This document shows positions 9,925 through 20,062 of a DNA stretch of 20,070 nt, one piece after another; the first letter of the stretch is position 1, and each line of letters opens with the position of its first letter. The DNA comes from Rhizophagus sp. LPA8_4_AMF (lineage: Eukaryota; Glomeromycota; Glomeromycetes; Glomerales; Glomeraceae), in NCBI GenBank assembly GCA_021464525.1, contig JADRCO010001349.1:1-20070 (forward strand). Reading direction: 5' to 3'. The notes beneath the pieces are model-generated. The model was not told the origin of the DNA, made no database searches, and saw only the letters and a list, made by a program, of their open reading frames with translations. Position numbers and translations under genes: made by a program.

Positions 9925-10261
9925 GCTGAAAGTTATTTTTCTTTTGCCATTAATAAATTCAGTGTAGGTTTGGACGAAAAAGATCAATTCAATGATATTA
10001 AGAAATTATTCAAGGATAAAAGTGAATATAAAACTAATAGAATGCATGAAAAAGCAGAGGAATTGGGACTTAATACCGACGAATTATTAAGTATTGGTCT
10101 TTATAAAAAACGCTGAAATGCTATAGTTCATAAAAGACGAGTGAAATAAAATTACTCCATATACTAAAGATATAGCACTCAAACGTTTGGAAATAGCAAG
10201 TAAAAGGATGTCATCGGAATGTAAAATTGCAGTTGAAAAATGCATAAATCAATTATATTAA
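9925..10261 (+). pseudogene. Decayed unknown gene fragment, plus strand
   Basis: An open frame without a start reads INKFSVGLDEKDQFNDIKKL, continues with FKDKSEYKTNRMHEKAEELG and LNTDELLSIGLYKKR, and meets TGA at 10114. It continues NAIVHKRRVK to a TAA at 10147. After a one-base shift it reads ITPYTKDIALKRLEIASKRM and ends EKCINQLY with TAA at 10259-10261. The charged, helical, lysine- and glutamate-rich text looks like the C-terminal part of a protein. The fragment points away from the minus-strand relic at 9221-9795. Family unknown; it could be part of a transposon-borne or lineage-specific gene. Confidence 0.5.
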
Positions 10262-10521
10262 TTATATTGAAAAATTATTTTGCTCTAAGTCATAGCTTTT
10301 CATAGTTTTTGAGGCAAAATCATCATTTAAAAATCAGTCACTCAATTCTAGTATTAAGAGTTGCATTACAGCGTTGTGGAAAGAATAGAAACAAAAAAAA
10401 ATATTATTTTAATCTAAGCATGTAATAAAAATGAAAATTATTAAAAATTATACATTCATCATGACATTTTATAGCATTAAATTCTGCTACAACTTTCGCA
10501 ACAAGCTTCGGATCATTATAG

Positions 10522-11241
10522 CTACAAAGTTTCATCATCGCTTTTACCATAATAACTTTCATCGTCACGTTTATCAAGATAATTTTTATAATCTTCATCT
10601 TCAGAAGCATCACCTTCAAAAAAATACATAAAATCATTTTAATTTTAATAAATAATAAAGTGAATAATGGGGTGGAAAGTACCTTTTTCATGTTTCGTCA
10701 TATCATTCGCGCCTTGTGTAATCCATAATGCTATCATTATGGCGGTAAATTAAGTGATGATGTATTCATCGGGGGATCGAAATTGACGCGAATTATCACA
10801 GATTGGGCACTAAACACGAAAGAAATAAATTCAACGTGATCAATCCAGGAACAAACAGGTTTTAAACCCACCTTAAATGGCTTCTGTTTAGCTAGTGTGA
10901 TCCACAAATGCAATGCGAGAATGTAATTAGCTTATTATAATTATTGTAGTACTTGAAATATTTTTTTCATACCTTCTAGCTTAGTAGTATTACTCAGTTG
11001 CTCTTTACAATCTTCCCAGGTACATCAATTAACTCGCTTTCTTCGAATAAAAGATCTGCCATAAGAAGAGACCTTAGAAAAAGTTAAAGGAATCAAAGGA
11101 CTCTTCTTAAAACTTACGATAATTCGGTTGACTTTACGTGATCACGAAAGACGTGCTTTTCAAGATCCACCTGGGTATTAAAGTACTGTGGTTCAGAATG
11201 AGCATCAGACCATTTGCAGATAAATGGGCAATTTTAGACAT
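10522..11241 (-). pseudogene. Decayed C2H2 zinc-finger protein gene
   Basis: Exon pieces on the minus strand are 11241-11118, 11072-10973, 10930-10872, 10809-10683 and 10613-10522, joined by short GT..AG introns of about 42-69 bp. The first donor is a perfect GTAAGT. The first piece holds CPFICKW, then QVDLEKHVFRDHV, a C2H2-like finger. The second holds CTWEDCKEQL. The third runs into KQKPFK, and splicing gives KPFKCPICDN, the classic linker between C2H2 fingers. The fourth ends NDMTKHEKG. The last is an acidic tail (DASEDEDYKNYLDKRDDESY) with TAG at 10522-10524. Defects are a frame change just after the ATG, one base off near ELIDV, a likely shift near the second-finger histidines, and TAA at 10750-10752. 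Such proteins normally bind DNA as transcription factors. This copy is probably dead. The order of Cys/His pairs resembles multi-finger fungal regulators; the exact family is not assigned. Confidence 0.62.
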
Positions 11242-11564
11242 GGTTGCTAAAAAAGAAATTTGCAGTTAGTGAGAATTTACTAAAATTCTTGGAAGAACGA
11301 TATCTAAATTTTTTAACAAGAAATAAAGAATTATCTTATAATCTCATTATTATAAATTTATTGGAGATATTTTATTACAACAAAACAACCAAATTTAATT
11401 TTGGTTTATATATTATAATCATGTCATCGAGGTTAATTGTATTGATCCAAAATTTAATATTCTCGAATATACTACATCAAAAAGGAACATTATTACTACT
11501 TTCGACTTTAAAAATTAATATTATTTCTTGTCCTGAAGAAATTATTTATGACCTGGATGATTAA

Positions 11565-12022
11565 ATCAAAGAGTATTTTATTTTATGATCTTGTTTAAAA
11601 TGCTGTAAATACATATATCAATATCCACTTGTTCTATAATCATACATTTTCTGCTAGTATACAACTTTATAAATTTCTGAGAGTAAATGATTAAATTTAA
11701 CATTGTATTAATTTCAGATGTTTAACTTGAAAAAATTACGATGCTCATAAAAAATAAGGTTTATAACAAAATATTACAACGAATTTTATAAAATTGTAGT
11801 TTCCATCTAAATATCATAAAAAATTAATTTTTATAAGCCGTAAAGAGTTGCGATTAAAAAGTATTTTTAACTCCTATACGGTTATATAAACATTTTTTTT
11901 AGTTTCTACTTTCTATGATGAATGTTAAATAAATACCTAAAATAATTAAAAAATAAAACTTAATAATAATAGTGTACGTTTGAATCTGTGAGTAAAGTAT
12001 TAATATTGTTGAAATATTACAG
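11565..12022. other. Gene-free AT-rich stretch
   Basis: Nothing recognisable. The small minus-strand open frame at 11899-12096 overlaps the plus-strand relic at 12023-12425 and has no protein-like features. Confidence 0.5.
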
Positions 12023-12425
12023 GACAATCTTGGAGATTTGGTCATAGCAAAATTATTAACAATGGTCACATCTATGGAATCTTGCGTCAATGACAAACCT
12101 AGACAGTTGAAAAGCTGTATTTACGCCATTGCATCATCTGTAGGTGATAGTTTAACACAACTTTTTGTTGTATTCCCATTCAAACGAGATGGTCATTCAA
12201 ACAGCAAGAGCGTGAGCAAGGGCATAAATATTAGTTAGCAACATGGTCATAAGCAACATGGGTAACTTTTTAAATGACTCTTTAAAAATATGTAAATTTT
12301 ATAGGTCAGGAAACGAGTTATATGGACTGGCTTTCGCCACCTTCTGAACTGGCGGTGCTTCCTTGGGAAAAAGTAGTAATAGCGTCATTCCGAGCGTCAT
12401 TCCGTTTATTAATAATTTCTTTTAG
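12023..12425 (+). pseudogene. Possible decayed coding relic, plus strand
   Basis: After an AG acceptor (TATTACAG), a frame reads DNLGDLVIAKLLTMVTSMES, then CVNDKPRQLKSCIYAIASSV and GDSLTQLFVVFPFKRDG, to a TAG at 12236. The same frame continues QHGHKQHG to a GTAACT donor at 12262 and, past an ATAG acceptor (12304), reads SGNELYGLAFATF, a TGA, then TGGASLGKSSNSVIPSVIPF. The candidate intron is 43 bp, like those of the zinc-finger relic. Base composition is clearly less AT-rich than the flanks. I recognise no family. It could be a chance open stretch. Confidence 0.32.
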
Positions 12426-13728
12426 CTACTATAAAAAAATCATTTATAACAATCGTGTAAGCTCATTGTCGATATTGATAAACACGTAGTTAAATTTGCC
12501 AATGAATTGAATTTGGTTGACGGGTATAAATTAAATTATTGCTTCAAAATTTATTATAATTTAAGCACGCTGTTTTTATACAAATATTTAAATATTTGAG
12601 TAAACCCAATCTAACAACTATTTGCCATCCGTCGTGTTTAGCTCATACATTTCTTGAACACGCCTATTTCAGAATCTTATTAATTAAGATCTTTCTAAAT
12701 GAAATATCACCACAACTTAAGAAATTATTCATATAATAATAGCTATTTATAATGTATTTTCATTATACTGTATACTACACTTATATGATAAAATCCCTAT
12801 TTATTGCCGATATTTATGGTGTCATTTTTTTGTAAGAAATACTTATTAATATCTAATTTATAAATTTTTTTAAAAAAAATGGAAATAAAAAAATATTCGA
12901 ATAGAATATGCTGGTACCTGCTGGTAGTGATACAACAACTTACTTGTAATGATAATTTAATTTTTTAATAGTTTAGCAAATTCTACTTTCGAAATTACAA
13001 ATGCATCACTAATTGTATTCTATCAATTCGGATTTTGTGTTCGCAAAATATTCGTATTATTCAGAACTTGAATGGAAGATAACCTGTCCCGGATTAGTCG
13101 GACGGATTGATGCATTTAAAAATCCAGAATTACATTATTTGAAATAAATCGTCAAAATAATAAAACTGCAAAATCCGTTGGTACAAATAACAAAATAATA
13201 TTTTACAATAAATTAATTATAATTCCGGTTATATCAATTCCGGATGGAATAATTTAAATGATATAAACTTTTTTAAAAGATCATTGAATTTTCACTCAAC
13301 CAGGTCGGTCTCGTAAACTTTTACTTGATTCTCCTAATCCTAATTTTTTTTCAAGTACGATAAAGGCAAAATTGCGAAACTACCAGAAATACTGAGACTA
13401 TTGGGACTGACGCGAATTGAAATGTGAAAAAGAATTCACTTAATAATTTCTTATAAGAAAATAAACAGACATGTAGTTCACTTCTTGTAATCTGCAATAT
13501 TATAAGAAATAAAACATAAGTTTGTAATTACAATATTATATAATATTCTGTATAAAATAATAATACCCTTATTTTTTTTTTATTAAAGTTCTTCTAAAGT
13601 TCAATAAATTTTGTTAAATAAATACATTCCTTACATGTCATGAATATATAACTATCTATCATTAATTTACTTTTCAATACCAGAAAAGATTTTTGCAAAA
13701 TAATGATAAATATGGATTAAAGTTTGGG
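12426..13728. other. Gene-free region with a diverged repeat copy
   Basis: No supported gene. The part at about 12545-12790 resembles 7640-7975 (copy B of that repeat). A short start-less frame near 13285-13390 (PGRSRKLLLDSPNPNF) is open for only about 35 codons and is not enough to call a gene. The remainder is AT-rich. Confidence 0.5.
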
Positions 13729-14120
13729 ATCCGGTCTAAAAGATTGATTCTTTAACTGGTTAACCGGTTAATTAACCGGTTAAACCTTAATTCTAGCCGG
13801 CATGACAATTGACCGGAATTTAGTACTATGTACCACGAAAATCCCACCGGCATGAACAATTGACCGGAATTTAGTACTATGTACCCAAATCTTAGAATAT
13901 TTGCCTGATAAATAGCTCATAAAGTTTTTAACACTTGAAGATTTGAAGAGTAGTTTTATTGTATAAAATAACTGAATATAAAAAAAATTAATAAAAATAA
14001 GTTATCGATGTTTTTAAACAATTTTGACGACAACTTAGCCGGTTAAACACTGGTTAAACGGTTACTGTAACCTTAGCCTTAACCGTCTTAACCGGTTAAT
14101 AGACCAGCTAACCTTACTAT
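13729..14120. repeat. Palindrome-rich repeat, possible TIR element
   Basis: The left part has TTAACTGGTTAACCGGTTAA followed by a second TTAACCGGTTAA. The right part (about 14036-14110) has several ACCGGTTAA/GGTTAAAC motifs in both orientations. GGTCTA at the left and TAGACC near 14100 are inverted partners. A 38-39 base direct repeat starting CCGGCATGA, then CAATTGACCGGAATTTAG, lies at 13797-13834 and 13847-13885. The design (inverted, motif-dense ends around an AT core) resembles the hAT-like element at 3193-3741. I find no convincing target duplication, so its borders and class are open. Confidence 0.5.
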
Positions 14121-14359
14121 ACCATATTAAGATATGATAGGGTTAGTCTCACCTTTTTGCAGCAGAGATCAACGAAACGCGTGCTTAAAAAAAAAATTTA
14201 TATGCGATTCTGTGTTAATTTCATATTACACTTGTGTACTGTTAATTGATCGTCAGTTACATAAATAACATTCAACGTCAGTAGTACAGTTGGAAATTTC
14301 TTTCCTTCTCTTCCTTCTTTTTTTTTTGAAAAATATTAAAATTTTTATAAAACTCAATA

Positions 14360-16562
14360 ATGTCTAATAATATCGAATTAAATATTACTGAAAATTCAAA
14401 TGAATGGATTGATTGGATTGAAGAGTCTATTACAAAACATTATTTTAAGCATTACGAATTTAAACATTTTAACGATATTCAAGAAATTGGTTCTGGAGGT
14501 TTCGGAAAAGTTTATCGTGCAAATTGGAAAAATTCTGATAAATTTTTTGCATTAAAATCTTTTTTTAATCTCAACAATGCTACAGTAAAAGAAATTGTCA
14601 ACGAGGTAATTATAATTTATCTCTACACATATAATAATATATTTGTCTTTATACGTTACATTCTAATTTAATATTCTTTATAATTTTAGCTTAGACTTCA
14701 ACGCGAAGTTGATTTTCATGAGAATGTTATTCGTTTTTGTGGTATTACAACTCCTGATCAAGGTATGATAACATTTTAATATTATATTATTATAATTAGA
14801 TAACGAAATTTTTAAAATCATTTTTTTTTTTTTTTTATTTTTTAAGAAGTTCAAAACGATAATCCAAAAAAATATTTATTAGTTATGGAATATGCCGATA
14901 GTGGCACTCTTCGAGATTATTTAAAAGAGAATTTTGATAATCTCACTTGGAATGAAAAGTTAAAACTGGCGTTTCAATTGACTCATGCGGTATCATGCTT
15001 ACACGATGAAGGGATTGTGCATAGAGATTTGGTAAATTATTTATATTTTATTTTATTATATAAACCGTAAGTACGTTAATTAATTAATTATTTATTTATA
15101 TTGAATAATAGCACTCCAATAATGTACTAATCCATCAAAACACTATCAAACTGGCTGATTTTGGATTATCAAGAAGGATTGAAGAAACGTCTAATCATCA
15201 AGAAAGATTGTTTGGAGTGATTCCTTATGTTGACCCAAAAGTATTGGTTAATCAAAGAAATAATGACAATCAAATACAATCATACTCATTAGATGAAAAG
15301 AGTGACGTTTACAGTATTGGTATTCTCTTATGGGAAATATCCAGCGGTCATCCACCTTTTCATGATAAACCATATGATCAATGTTTGGCTATAGAAATTT
15401 TGCAAGGTCTTAGGGAAAAATCTACTCCTGATACACCCGAAAATTATGTGAATATTTATACAGGTAAATGTAAATATAAATTTATTTATATATTGTCATA
15501 ATATTATTTTGACCAAAGTTTATTTTTCTTTTAGATTGTTGGAATGGTGAACCCGACAATCGTCCACCTATTAAACAAGTCGTCTCCGAATTGAAAGCCA
15601 TTATCGCAAAAGATTCTAATACACCTGTTCGAGTACCAAATAAACATCTGCTTAATACAAATACTGCCGAAGTGCCTAAAAATAATATGTACAATTCATT
15701 TCATGGAGAATTATCCCAGATTATACAAGAATTTGATACAATGAATACAAAAGAAATGTTATCATTAATGCCATCAAATGATCAAACAAATAAAATTGAT
15801 GAGAATAAAAATTATAGTGTAATAGTTGATAAAATAATTGAAGATATCCTTAATATGCGTAGTAATGAAAAGCAAGAAATTCTTAGTTATCTTGAAGAAC
15901 AAAATACAACACCACAAGAAATTTTTAGTTGGCTATTAAGTAATCAATATAATTCAAATTATATTGATTTACTTGGTAATTTTTACTATTCTGGAATCGG
16001 AACTAACGTTAATAAACAGAAGGCAGTAGAATTATTTCAAAAAGCAGCAAATTTAGGAAATAATATAGCTCAATATGATCTTGGAAATTGTTATTTATAT
16101 GGTATTGGTGTTAATATAGATCATAACAAAGCATTTGAATTATTTAAACAATCAGCTGAAGGAGAATATTCAGAAGGAATAGCACAATTGGGAAATTGTT
16201 ATGATAATGAAATTGGAACAAGTATTGATAAAGAAAAGGCATTTAAATTGTATCGAAAAGCAGCAAATTTAGGAAGTATACCTGGAATAGGTAATTTAGC
16301 ATATTGTTATCAATATGGAATTGGTACTGATATTAGTGAACATAAAGCATTTGAATTATATCAAAAGGCTGCAAATTTAGGATATGATATAGCTCAATGC
16401 CGTCTTGCTTATATGTTTGAAACTGGAGACGGAATAGATAAAGATATGGACAAAGCATTTTATTGGTATAAAAAATCTGCTGAACAAGGAAATAAAGATG
16501 CCGAAAATAGATTAAAAAGATTTAAGATTAAGAAGAAACATAGTTCATGTAAAATACATTAA
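14360..16562 (+). CDS. TKL-type protein kinase with Sel1 repeats (K3), intact
   Basis: Five exons, 14360-14605, 14690-14762, 14847-15031, 15112-15463 and 15535-16562, join to 1884 bases (627 residues). All introns are GT..AG and the frame holds throughout. The kinase domain covers about 37-310: glycine loop IGSGGFGKV 43-51, ALK lysine K66, probable helix-C glutamate E88, [11 protein letters not shown] hinge, HRDLHSNN with D167 and N172, ADFG with D184, GVIPYVDPK in the activation segment, and CWNGEPDNRPP near the end. A 120-residue linker follows. About five Sel1 repeats lie at roughly 431-614 (GNFYYSGIGTN, GNCYLYGIGVN, AYCYQYGIGTD and others). All catalytic residues are present, so it should be an active Ser/Thr (possibly dual-specificity) kinase, with the Sel1 solenoid as a docking surface. 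No signal peptide or membrane segment: probably cytosolic. The start is the first ATG and matches K1 and K2. Confidence 0.93.
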
Positions 16563-17967
16563 GAATTTTGTTTTTAATTTTTAGTTTTTTGCTTATCAGC
16601 ATAACAGTTAGGTTTTATCACCTCAAATATTAATGATAATTTGTCATAAAAATATTTATTGTGTGTCGTTAAACATAATACCGTGGTTTTTTTATACATA
16701 GATTGAGATTTATTGTTCTTTAATTTGTTCTAAATAAAATTACTTAAATGAAATGAAGTTTATTAATTTGTACAAAATTGACTTGTCGTTGCATTATTAG
16801 ATAAATTTCCGTAAAAGATTGTAATGGATTTAAAATATTTTTTTGCTTGCGAAATTATTTCTTTCAATAAAGTTGTCTCTGCATAAATAAAAATGTTAAA
16901 TTTGAGTGTTTATCTTAGAATCTAATGTTGTCTTGGCGCTGGAAAATATAAAATATGTAACTACACGAGTCGGTCATGTTACCAAGCAAACTAAATGTTG
17001 TATTCTATCTCTTAGTTTTTTACGTAATCACTCAATCATGAAAGCAAATATATTATTATACTTTAATTATTGGATGTATCAATTATTTATACGAGGTTAA
17101 AATTGCAAGATTACGCTGATATTTAACGATAATATAATGATAGTCATATTTGTATAGATTAACTTTAGAGTTTAACCCTTTATTTAAACTTTTTCCTTTT
17201 CCGCTTCTTTTGATTTAGAATATATATTCTTTACATAATAACTGATATAACTAATTACTAGAACAAAATAAATGTGCTAAACTAACAAAATTTTAATTTA
17301 TATAAATATTTCATATCAATCCTTGTAGACCGATGGTTTTATAAACGAATTGAATTTCTAGTTCAAACTTTGTCATTTCCCAATCCTGGCCGATTGGTGT
17401 AGAATTTTTGTTCTATTGGATGCTACAGACGCTCCAAGAGAGGCTGCACGTTAACAGTTAATTAACGAAGTTACTTTTAAAATCCCCTAGCCGAATCTCG
17501 TTCGATTCCTTCCTTATCATCAATCATAAAACCCGTGGTAACTTTGATAAGTGCTATAGTTGTCTAAGTGAAGTTAAATGATTTTCATTTGGTAGATATT
17601 TTAAGTGTTTCATAATATTAAGAAATGAAAAGGATTTTTTTTTTTTACGGAAAAAAATAATATTAGAGAAAGAAAAAGAAAATTCTTGGTTAATAAAAAG
17701 TCTAAAATTAGATTTAATTATAAGACCAATAAAACGGCTACTCGGCCGCTCGGCTAATCTTGGCCTCATAAATGCAGCACTATCGTTTCCACCAATCACA
17801 TTGTTTTTTGCAAATACCGCAGTTACTCGGAAATCGGCATCGCCAATGTGAAATGCCGGGTAACTAATTAATAATTATCCAATCATTTTTTATTACCATT
17901 GTATCAATATTATAAATATTTGGTACTCCCTCCTATAAATTAATTATTTCCTCATTGAAAAATAATC
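16563..17967. other. Gene-free region between K3 and the dehydrogenase gene
   Basis: No supported gene. Short frames at 16906-17100 (plus) and 17554-17799 (minus) have no family features. A less AT-rich patch at about 17735-17865 contains the near-palindrome GGCTACTCGGCCGCTCGGCT and CCAAT motifs (17797, 17879), and could be part of the dehydrogenase promoter. Confidence 0.5.
16733..16738 (+). terminator. Possible poly(A) signal of K3
   Basis: AATAAA about 170 bases after the K3 stop, the first exact match downstream. In such AT-rich DNA this can arise by chance. Confidence 0.35.
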
Positions 17968-17976
17968 TATATAAAG
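17968..17976 (+). promoter_or_regulatory. Candidate TATA box of the dehydrogenase gene
   Basis: TATATAAAG lies 76 bases before the ATG at 18044 and is followed by a T- and A-rich leader. Placement and sequence fit a TATA box; AT-rich background lowers certainty. Confidence 0.4.
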
Positions 17977-18043
17977 CTCAAAAATTTTCACTTTGAAAAA
18001 AAACAAATTCTTTAATCTTGTCAATTTTTTTTTTTAAAAAAAA

Positions 18044-19466
18044 ATGCCACTTAAGTTAGATAACCTCGATTTATCAAAACATGTTATAATCCTTACTGGT
18101 GCAACTGATGGTAAAAAAAAAAATTTTTTTTTTTCTCAAAATTAAAATTATGCTTAATATAATATAAATACTTTATTTATTTTAAGGCATCGGTAAAGAA
18201 ATGGCGAAAATTTTGGCTGGATTTAATCCCAAGCGATTGATTTTACCAGCTCGTAATACGGAAAAAGGAAATAACTTATTAGAATATATCAAATCTTCTA
18301 ACGGAAATGCAAATAATGTTGAAATTTGGGAAATGGATTTAGCAGATTTACAAAGTGTAAAAAATTTTGCCGACAAGTTCATCAATGAAATTGGAGAATT
18401 ACATATTTTAATTAATAATGCAGGTAAATAAAAGACGAAAATTAATACTGTTTGATAATCGCGATCAAATCAATGCTGTTTTAAATAACTTCATTAGAAA
18501 GTCAATTCACTGCTTTTGCAGCAACTATTATCATAATCAATGTCGATCATAAACGGATTAGATTAAATATTATGACTAAAAAAACGAGTTTTTTTTCACG
18601 TTTATATATTTTATTTATTTGATATATCTTATAGGTGTAGGCGTACAAAGTCGAGTCATTAAAACAAAGGATAACTTTGAATTGCAATTTCAAGTAATTT
18701 ATTTTTTTATTTATTTGCAAGTCGATTGTTTCTTTTCACTTTTAACTTTTATTATACATTATTTTTAGGTTAATCATTTAGCACCATTTTTACTCATTTG
18801 GTTGTTATCGGATACGATGAAAAGATCGGTTTCCGCTGAATTACCTGGAAAAATTGCATTTACTACTTCAGTGGCCAATCAATTTGGCGAAATTGATTTT
18901 GATAATTTAAACCTTGAAAAAAATAATTATTGGCATCCTTTTAAAGGTTACGGAAATTCTAAATTGATGGTAAGCAATATCAAAGTTTGTTTATTTAAAT
19001 AATAAAATCTTTTATTTACTTATATATTTTTATTTTTTCTTAAAAAAAAAAGAATGTTATTATTGCTAAGCATTTAGGTCGTATGGTTCAAAGTGAAAGT
19101 AAGTATTAAAGTTATTCTTATTATCATATAATAAAATTATTTTTAACACTTTTCTTTTAAATATATATATATATAGATATTACAACATGTTCAATTCACC
19201 CTGGTGTAATTCATACAAATATTACTCAATTGAGTAGCCCTTTCTTTAATTCTTTATTTAAAATTCTTGTAAAAATAACCGGAGCTGAGATAACAGCTGA
19301 ACAAGGTGCCATCAACGTTCTTTATCCTGTATTTTCTCTCGAAACAGGAAAATACTATAATGAAGGAATTGAGGATGAACCAAATAAAATAGCTTATGAT
19401 CAAGAAATTGCAAAGAAATTGTGGGATGTTTCTGAGCAAATATTAAAAGACCATGGAATGATCTAA
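18044..19466 (+). CDS. Short-chain dehydrogenase/reductase (SDR)
   Basis: Six exons, 18044-18110, 18187-18423, 18635-18693, 18769-18969, 19053-19098 and 19177-19466, join in frame to 900 bases (299 residues), a normal SDR length. The NAD(P)-binding Rossmann motif TGATDGIG is at 18-25. The structural motif NNAG at 99-102 is split by intron 2. NFELQFQVNHLAPFLL at about 114-129 is typical of the family. The catalytic YGNSK has Y182 and K186; the partner serine is probably S155 in FTTSVAN. HPGVIHTNI is the usual PG motif after the active site. The overall pattern, including FDNLNLEK before the tyrosine, is closest to retinol-dehydrogenase/WWOX-like SDRs, which use NAD(P)(H) to oxidise or reduce alcohols and carbonyls. 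The substrate here cannot be read from the sequence. No signal peptide or clear membrane anchor. The ATG is the first in frame, with no coding upstream. Confidence 0.94.
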
Positions 19467-19535
19467 AAGTTGTGGTTTTCTTTTATAACAATTTTTTTTA
19501 TGTTTACGTAGTTAACGTACTATATTATTACTATC

Positions 19536-19598
19536 ATCTTATCAATTATCGTCTTATCAATTATTATCTTATCAATTAGATTTATTATCTTATCACTT
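19536..19598. repeat. 15-bp tandem repeat in the 3' flank
   Basis: ATCTTATCAATT, GTCTTATCAATT and ATCTTATCAATT begin at 19536, 19551 and 19566, a 15-bp period. A fourth, looser copy ATCTTATCACTT is at 19587. It lies within the probable 3' UTR, before the AATAAA. Confidence 0.75.
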
Positions 19599-19605
19599 AT
19601 TATCA

Positions 19606-19611
19606 AATAAA
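19606..19611 (+). terminator. Probable poly(A) signal of the dehydrogenase gene
   Basis: AATAAA 140 bases after the stop codon, directly after the 15-bp repeats. Confidence 0.45.
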
Positions 19612-19817
19612 CTTTCTAAAAAAAGCTCGTATTTTTGCGTTTATCATCCTCATTTTCGTTTATGACATTTCGCCTATATAATTCTTATTTGTTAGAATCT
19701 GTCATTTTCATTTTATTATATTTTCCATTTATTTTTTATATTTAGAAGTACAAATAAAAACCGTTTAGCTAAGAATGCAGAAGTTGTGGAACACGGTTAC
19801 GGGTCATTAGGACGTTT

Positions 19818-19882
19818 GCTGAAAAATAGGGCCAACATTATGCAGCATTATGAATAACTCAGGCCAAAGATTATTTTTCAGC
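19818..19882. repeat. Hairpin-forming inverted repeat
   Basis: GCTGAAAAATA (19818-19828) is the exact inverted complement of TATTTTTCAGC (19872-19882). Inside it, GGCC at 19830-19833 pairs with GGCC at 19862-19865. The loop holds a short near-repeat, CATTATGCAGCATTATGAAT. No target duplication is evident, so it may be part of a larger dispersed repeat. Confidence 0.6.
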
Positions 19883-19982
19883 GAAATAGCTTTCGGCGAA
19901 ATATTCCGATACTCTTTGAACAAGTATTAAAAATTGCCTTTTTTAGTGCAAATTTTTTCGTCACCACCCCAGTCGCGCCATT

Positions 19983-20062
19983 ATAGCGTTTTATAAAAGG
20001 TAACCCAAGGTACCCCGGGTTACCTTTTATAAAACGCTATGGGTTATATCAATATAACCCAT
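19983..20062. repeat. Two adjacent strong palindromes at the right edge
   Basis: The first has perfect 24-base arms, 19983-20006 and 20017-20040 (starting ATAGCGTTTTATAAAAGG), around a 10-base spacer. The second has perfect 11-base arms, 20039-20049 and 20052-20062 (ATGGGTTATAT and its complement), around CA. The window stops eight bases later, so this may be the end of a TIR or foldback element continuing outside. Confidence 0.85.

Larger units (their letters stand above)
19467..19817. other. 3' flank of the dehydrogenase gene
   Basis: No gene seen. It contains the 15-bp tandem repeat and poly(A) signal listed separately, then AT-rich DNA with no recognisable frame up to the hairpin at 19818. 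Confidence 0.5.

Noticed and set aside
10404..10691. 95-codon minus-strand frame of hydrophobic, lysine-rich text
   Set aside because: A different frame of the same DNA gives the acidic tail of the zinc-finger relic, in phase with its upstream exon.
11244..11564. 106-codon plus-strand frame ending CPEEIIYDLDD
   Set aside because: It lies against the zinc-finger relic on the other strand; leucine/isoleucine/asparagine-rich as AT-rich DNA tends to be, no recognised domain. It could be a real small gene, but I cannot support it.
13285..13390. Start-less frame with PGRSRKLLLDSPNPNF
   Set aside because: Only about 35 codons between stops; no second line of evidence.
15482..15694. 70-codon minus-strand frame
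   Set aside because: Antisense to K3 intron 4 and exon 5.
17486..17512. GTTCGATTCC resembling a tRNA B box
   Set aside because: Flanking bases do not pair into a T-stem or acceptor stem and there is no A box upstream.
17554..17799. 81-codon minus-strand frame
   Set aside because: No motif; overlaps a possible promoter region and an A/T-run.
18182..18385. Minus-strand frame opposite SDR exon 2, and a similar one at 19254-19439
   Set aside because: Shadows of the dehydrogenase coding exons.
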